NCBI GenBank assembly: GCA_910577645.1
Contig: CAJTOL010000027.1
Location: forward strand, 1-42,614
Direction: 5' to 3'
Length of the DNA: 42,614 bases
Source of the DNA: an uncultured Lachnospiraceae bacterium
Lineage (GTDB): Bacteria; Bacillota; Clostridia; Lachnospirales; Lachnospiraceae
The notes under the pieces were generated by a model, which made no database searches, was not told the DNA's origin, and saw nothing but the letters and a program-made list of their open reading frames with translations. Positions 40,954 to 42,614 of this stretch are shown here, one piece after another (within the stretch, counting starts at the first letter, position 1; every line of letters starts with the position of its first letter). The position numbers and the translations under genes are program-made.

Positions 40954-42495
40954 ATGGAAAATCAAAAGATACTTATTTTAAATTTTGGAGGACAATATGA
41001 TCAGCTTATTGCCCGAAGGGTAAGAGAGTGCAACGTGTATTGTGAGGTCAGGCCATATACCATGACAATAGGGGAAATCCAAGAATTCAATCCTATTGGC
41101 ATCATCTTTACCGGAGGGCCTGACAGTGTGTATAAGGAGGACTCTTATCGCCCTGCAATGGGGATATTTGAATTAGGAATTCCAATTTTGGGGATTTGCT
41201 ATGGCTGCCAGCTCCTGGCACATTATCTGGGAGGCTCTGTTACGGCGGCAAAAGAAGAGAATGTGAGAGAGTATGGAAAGACGCTTACTTTTTATGACAC
41301 TTCCAGTCTGTTGTTTGACGGTCTGGCAGAGGAAGGCATTTCATGGATGAGCCACGGTGATTATATGGAAAAAGTACCGGAGGGCTTTCAGCTTACTGCA
41401 CATAGCGAAAGGTGCCCAAATGTGGCAATCTGCCATGAGGAGAGAAAACTCTATGGAGTCCAGTTTCATCCGGAAGTAAACCATACAGAGAACGGCATTG
41501 CCATGATTCACAACTTCTTGTATAAGATTTGCGGCGCTGCAGGGGACTGGACAATGGAAGACTATATGTATCGGTGTATAGAAGAGATCCGCAGTAAAGT
41601 GGGATCGGGGCAGGTGCTGCTGGCTTTGTCAGGGGGTGTAGATTCGTCTGTATGCGCCGCGCTGTTTGCGGAGGCAGTGGGTTCAAAGCTTACCTGTGTT
41701 TTTGTAGACCATGGATTGCTCCGCAAAAGAGAAGGCGATGAAGTGGAGGATGCTTTTAAAAAGTGGGATATTAATCTGATTCGTATCAATGCTGAAAAAC
41801 GCTTTTTGGGCAAGCTGGCAGGCATTACGGATCCGGAGGAAAAACGCAAGATCATCGGAGAAGAATTTATCCGTGTGTTTGAAGAGGAAGGGAAGAAAAT
41901 AGGAAAAACGGATTTTCTTGCTCAGGGAACCATTTATCCGGATGTCATTGAGTCAGGAAAGGGGAACGCGGAAACCATAAAAAGCCACCACAATGTAGGC
42001 GGCCTGCCGGATTTTGTTGATTTTAAAGAGATTATAGAACCATTGCGCCTGCTGTTTAAGGATGAGGTAAGAGAATTGGGAAGGCAGCTGGGGCTGCCGG
42101 AATATATGGTTATGCGGCAGCCTTTTCCGGGACCGGGACTGGCAATCCGTGTCATTGGAGAAATCACAGAGGAAAAGCTGGATATTCTGCGGGAGGCGGA
42201 TTGCATTTTCAGGGAGGAAATTGCAAAGGCAAAACTGGATACACAAATGAATCAGTATTTTGCAGTTCTTACCAATATGAAATCCGTTGGAGTGATGGGA
42301 GACGGGCGCACTTACGACTGGGCTGTTGCGCTCAGGAGCGTAACCACAGAGGATTTTATGACAGCAGACTGGTCAAGAATCCCATATGATGTGCTGGACA
42401 GGATATCGAGCCGTATTGTAAATGAAGTTTCCCATGTCAACCGGGTGCTCTATGATATTACCAGTAAGCCTCCTTCAACTGTGGAGTTCGAGTGA
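40954..42495 (+). CDS. guaA: GMP synthase (glutamine-hydrolysing)
   Basis: Converts XMP to GMP with glutamine and ATP. Seen: 513 residues. The glutamine amidotransferase domain at about 5-195 has GICYGCQLLAHYLGG (catalytic Cys) and GVQFHPEVNH. The ATP pyrophosphatase domain has LALSGGVDSSVCAALF near 225. The C-terminal dimer domain ends PPSTVEFE as usual. GAGGTGAAGG precedes the ATG. With purB and purA it covers both branches from IMP, though IMP dehydrogenase is not here. The 3' end of guaA is a known integration site for mobile elements. Confidence 0.95.
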   Translation: MENQKILILNFGGQYDQLIARRVRECNVYCEVRPYTMTIGEIQEFNPIGIIFTGGPDSVYKEDSYRPAMGIFELGIPILGICYGCQLLAHYLGGSVTAAKEENVREYGKTLTFYDTSSLLFDGLAEEGISWMSHGDYMEKVPEGFQLTAHSERCPNVAICHEERKLYGVQFHPEVNHTENGIAMIHNFLYKICGAAGDWTMEDYMYRCIEEIRSKVGSGQVLLALSGGVDSSVCAALFAEAVGSKLTCVFVDHGLLRKREGDEVEDAFKKWDINLIRINAEKRFLGKLAGITDPEEKRKIIGEEFIRVFEEEGKKIGKTDFLAQGTIYPDVIESGKGNAETIKSHHNVGGLPDFVDFKEIIEPLRLLFKDEVRELGRQLGLPEYMVMRQPFPGPGLAIRVIGEITEEKLDILREADCIFREEIAKAKLDTQMNQYFAVLTNMKSVGVMGDGRTYDWAVALRSVTTEDFMTADWSRIPYDVLDRISSRIVNEVSHVNRVLYDITSKPPSTVEFE

Positions 42496-42614
42496 TGAAA
42501 TAGGATTTGAGAATCTAGTGTTTATGCGGGTTGCAAGCAAATTTGTTTAGGTGCTGGCAACGATTTGGCAACATTTTCAACATCACGCACTAAATAATTA
42601 CATCAATGGCATAA

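Overview
The window looks like a chromosomal segment of a spore-forming gut Clostridium of the Lachnospiraceae type. This rests on the AGGAGG ribosome sites, TTGACA/TATAAT promoters, an alpha/beta-type small acid-soluble spore protein, the conserved order FAD-oxidoreductase, cmk, ispH, rpsA, and ferredoxin and PTS genes typical of anaerobic Firmicutes. The species cannot be fixed from the sequence alone.

Region by region. 1-5.7 kb is a defence cassette: the motor/nuclease subunit (HsdR) of a type I restriction system, followed closely by a DUF262/DUF1524 (GmrSD-like) nuclease with an extra C-terminal domain. 5.7-9.8 kb is a trehalose locus: a divergent TreR repressor, a PTS EIIBC and a phospho-trehalase, with three near-identical TTTAAAC-centred operators between the divergent promoters. 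9.8-16.2 kb holds a tiny OadB-motif membrane protein, an AraC regulator, an MFS transporter, a PHP phosphatase, a two-cluster ferredoxin protein, an alkyltransferase-like protein without the catalytic Cys, and a ComEC-like metallo-hydrolase. 16.2-19.6 kb is an A+T-rich accessory island with an Rpn-type nuclease, an XRE-type regulator with paired palindromic operators, a zinc-ribbon protein and a holin-like fragment.

19.6-26.6 kb carries asnB with a transporter, a YitT protein, a small lipoprotein-like or OB-like hypothetical protein, an HD-domain protein and aspartate kinase. 26.6-32.5 kb has a decayed ABC permease remnant, a two-domain PPK2 kinase and the FAD-enzyme/cmk/ispH/rpsA run. 32.5-37.4 kb has a YafK/YkuD-type L,D-transpeptidase-like protein, a zinc/membrane protein, a PadR-DUF1700-DUF4097 envelope-stress-like operon, a SASP and cbiG. 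37.5-37.8 kb has two divergent tRNA-Leu genes with strong promoters. 38-42.5 kb is purB-purA-guaA, which converts IMP to AMP and GMP, behind a promoter that runs straight into a terminator-like hairpin.

Two dispersed repeat families tie the window together. One is a long hairpin whose core contains GCAAAATGA...GGGACGT; it sits at gene ends near 9.75, 26.6 and 40.86 kb. The other, the most interesting unexplained signal, is an approximately 90-nt structured leader ending in an AGGAGG ribosome site directly before the start codons of three unrelated genes (PHP phosphatase, PPK2, YitT). Two of its copies also hold a small ORF beginning MRSIFR, itself with a well-placed ribosome site.
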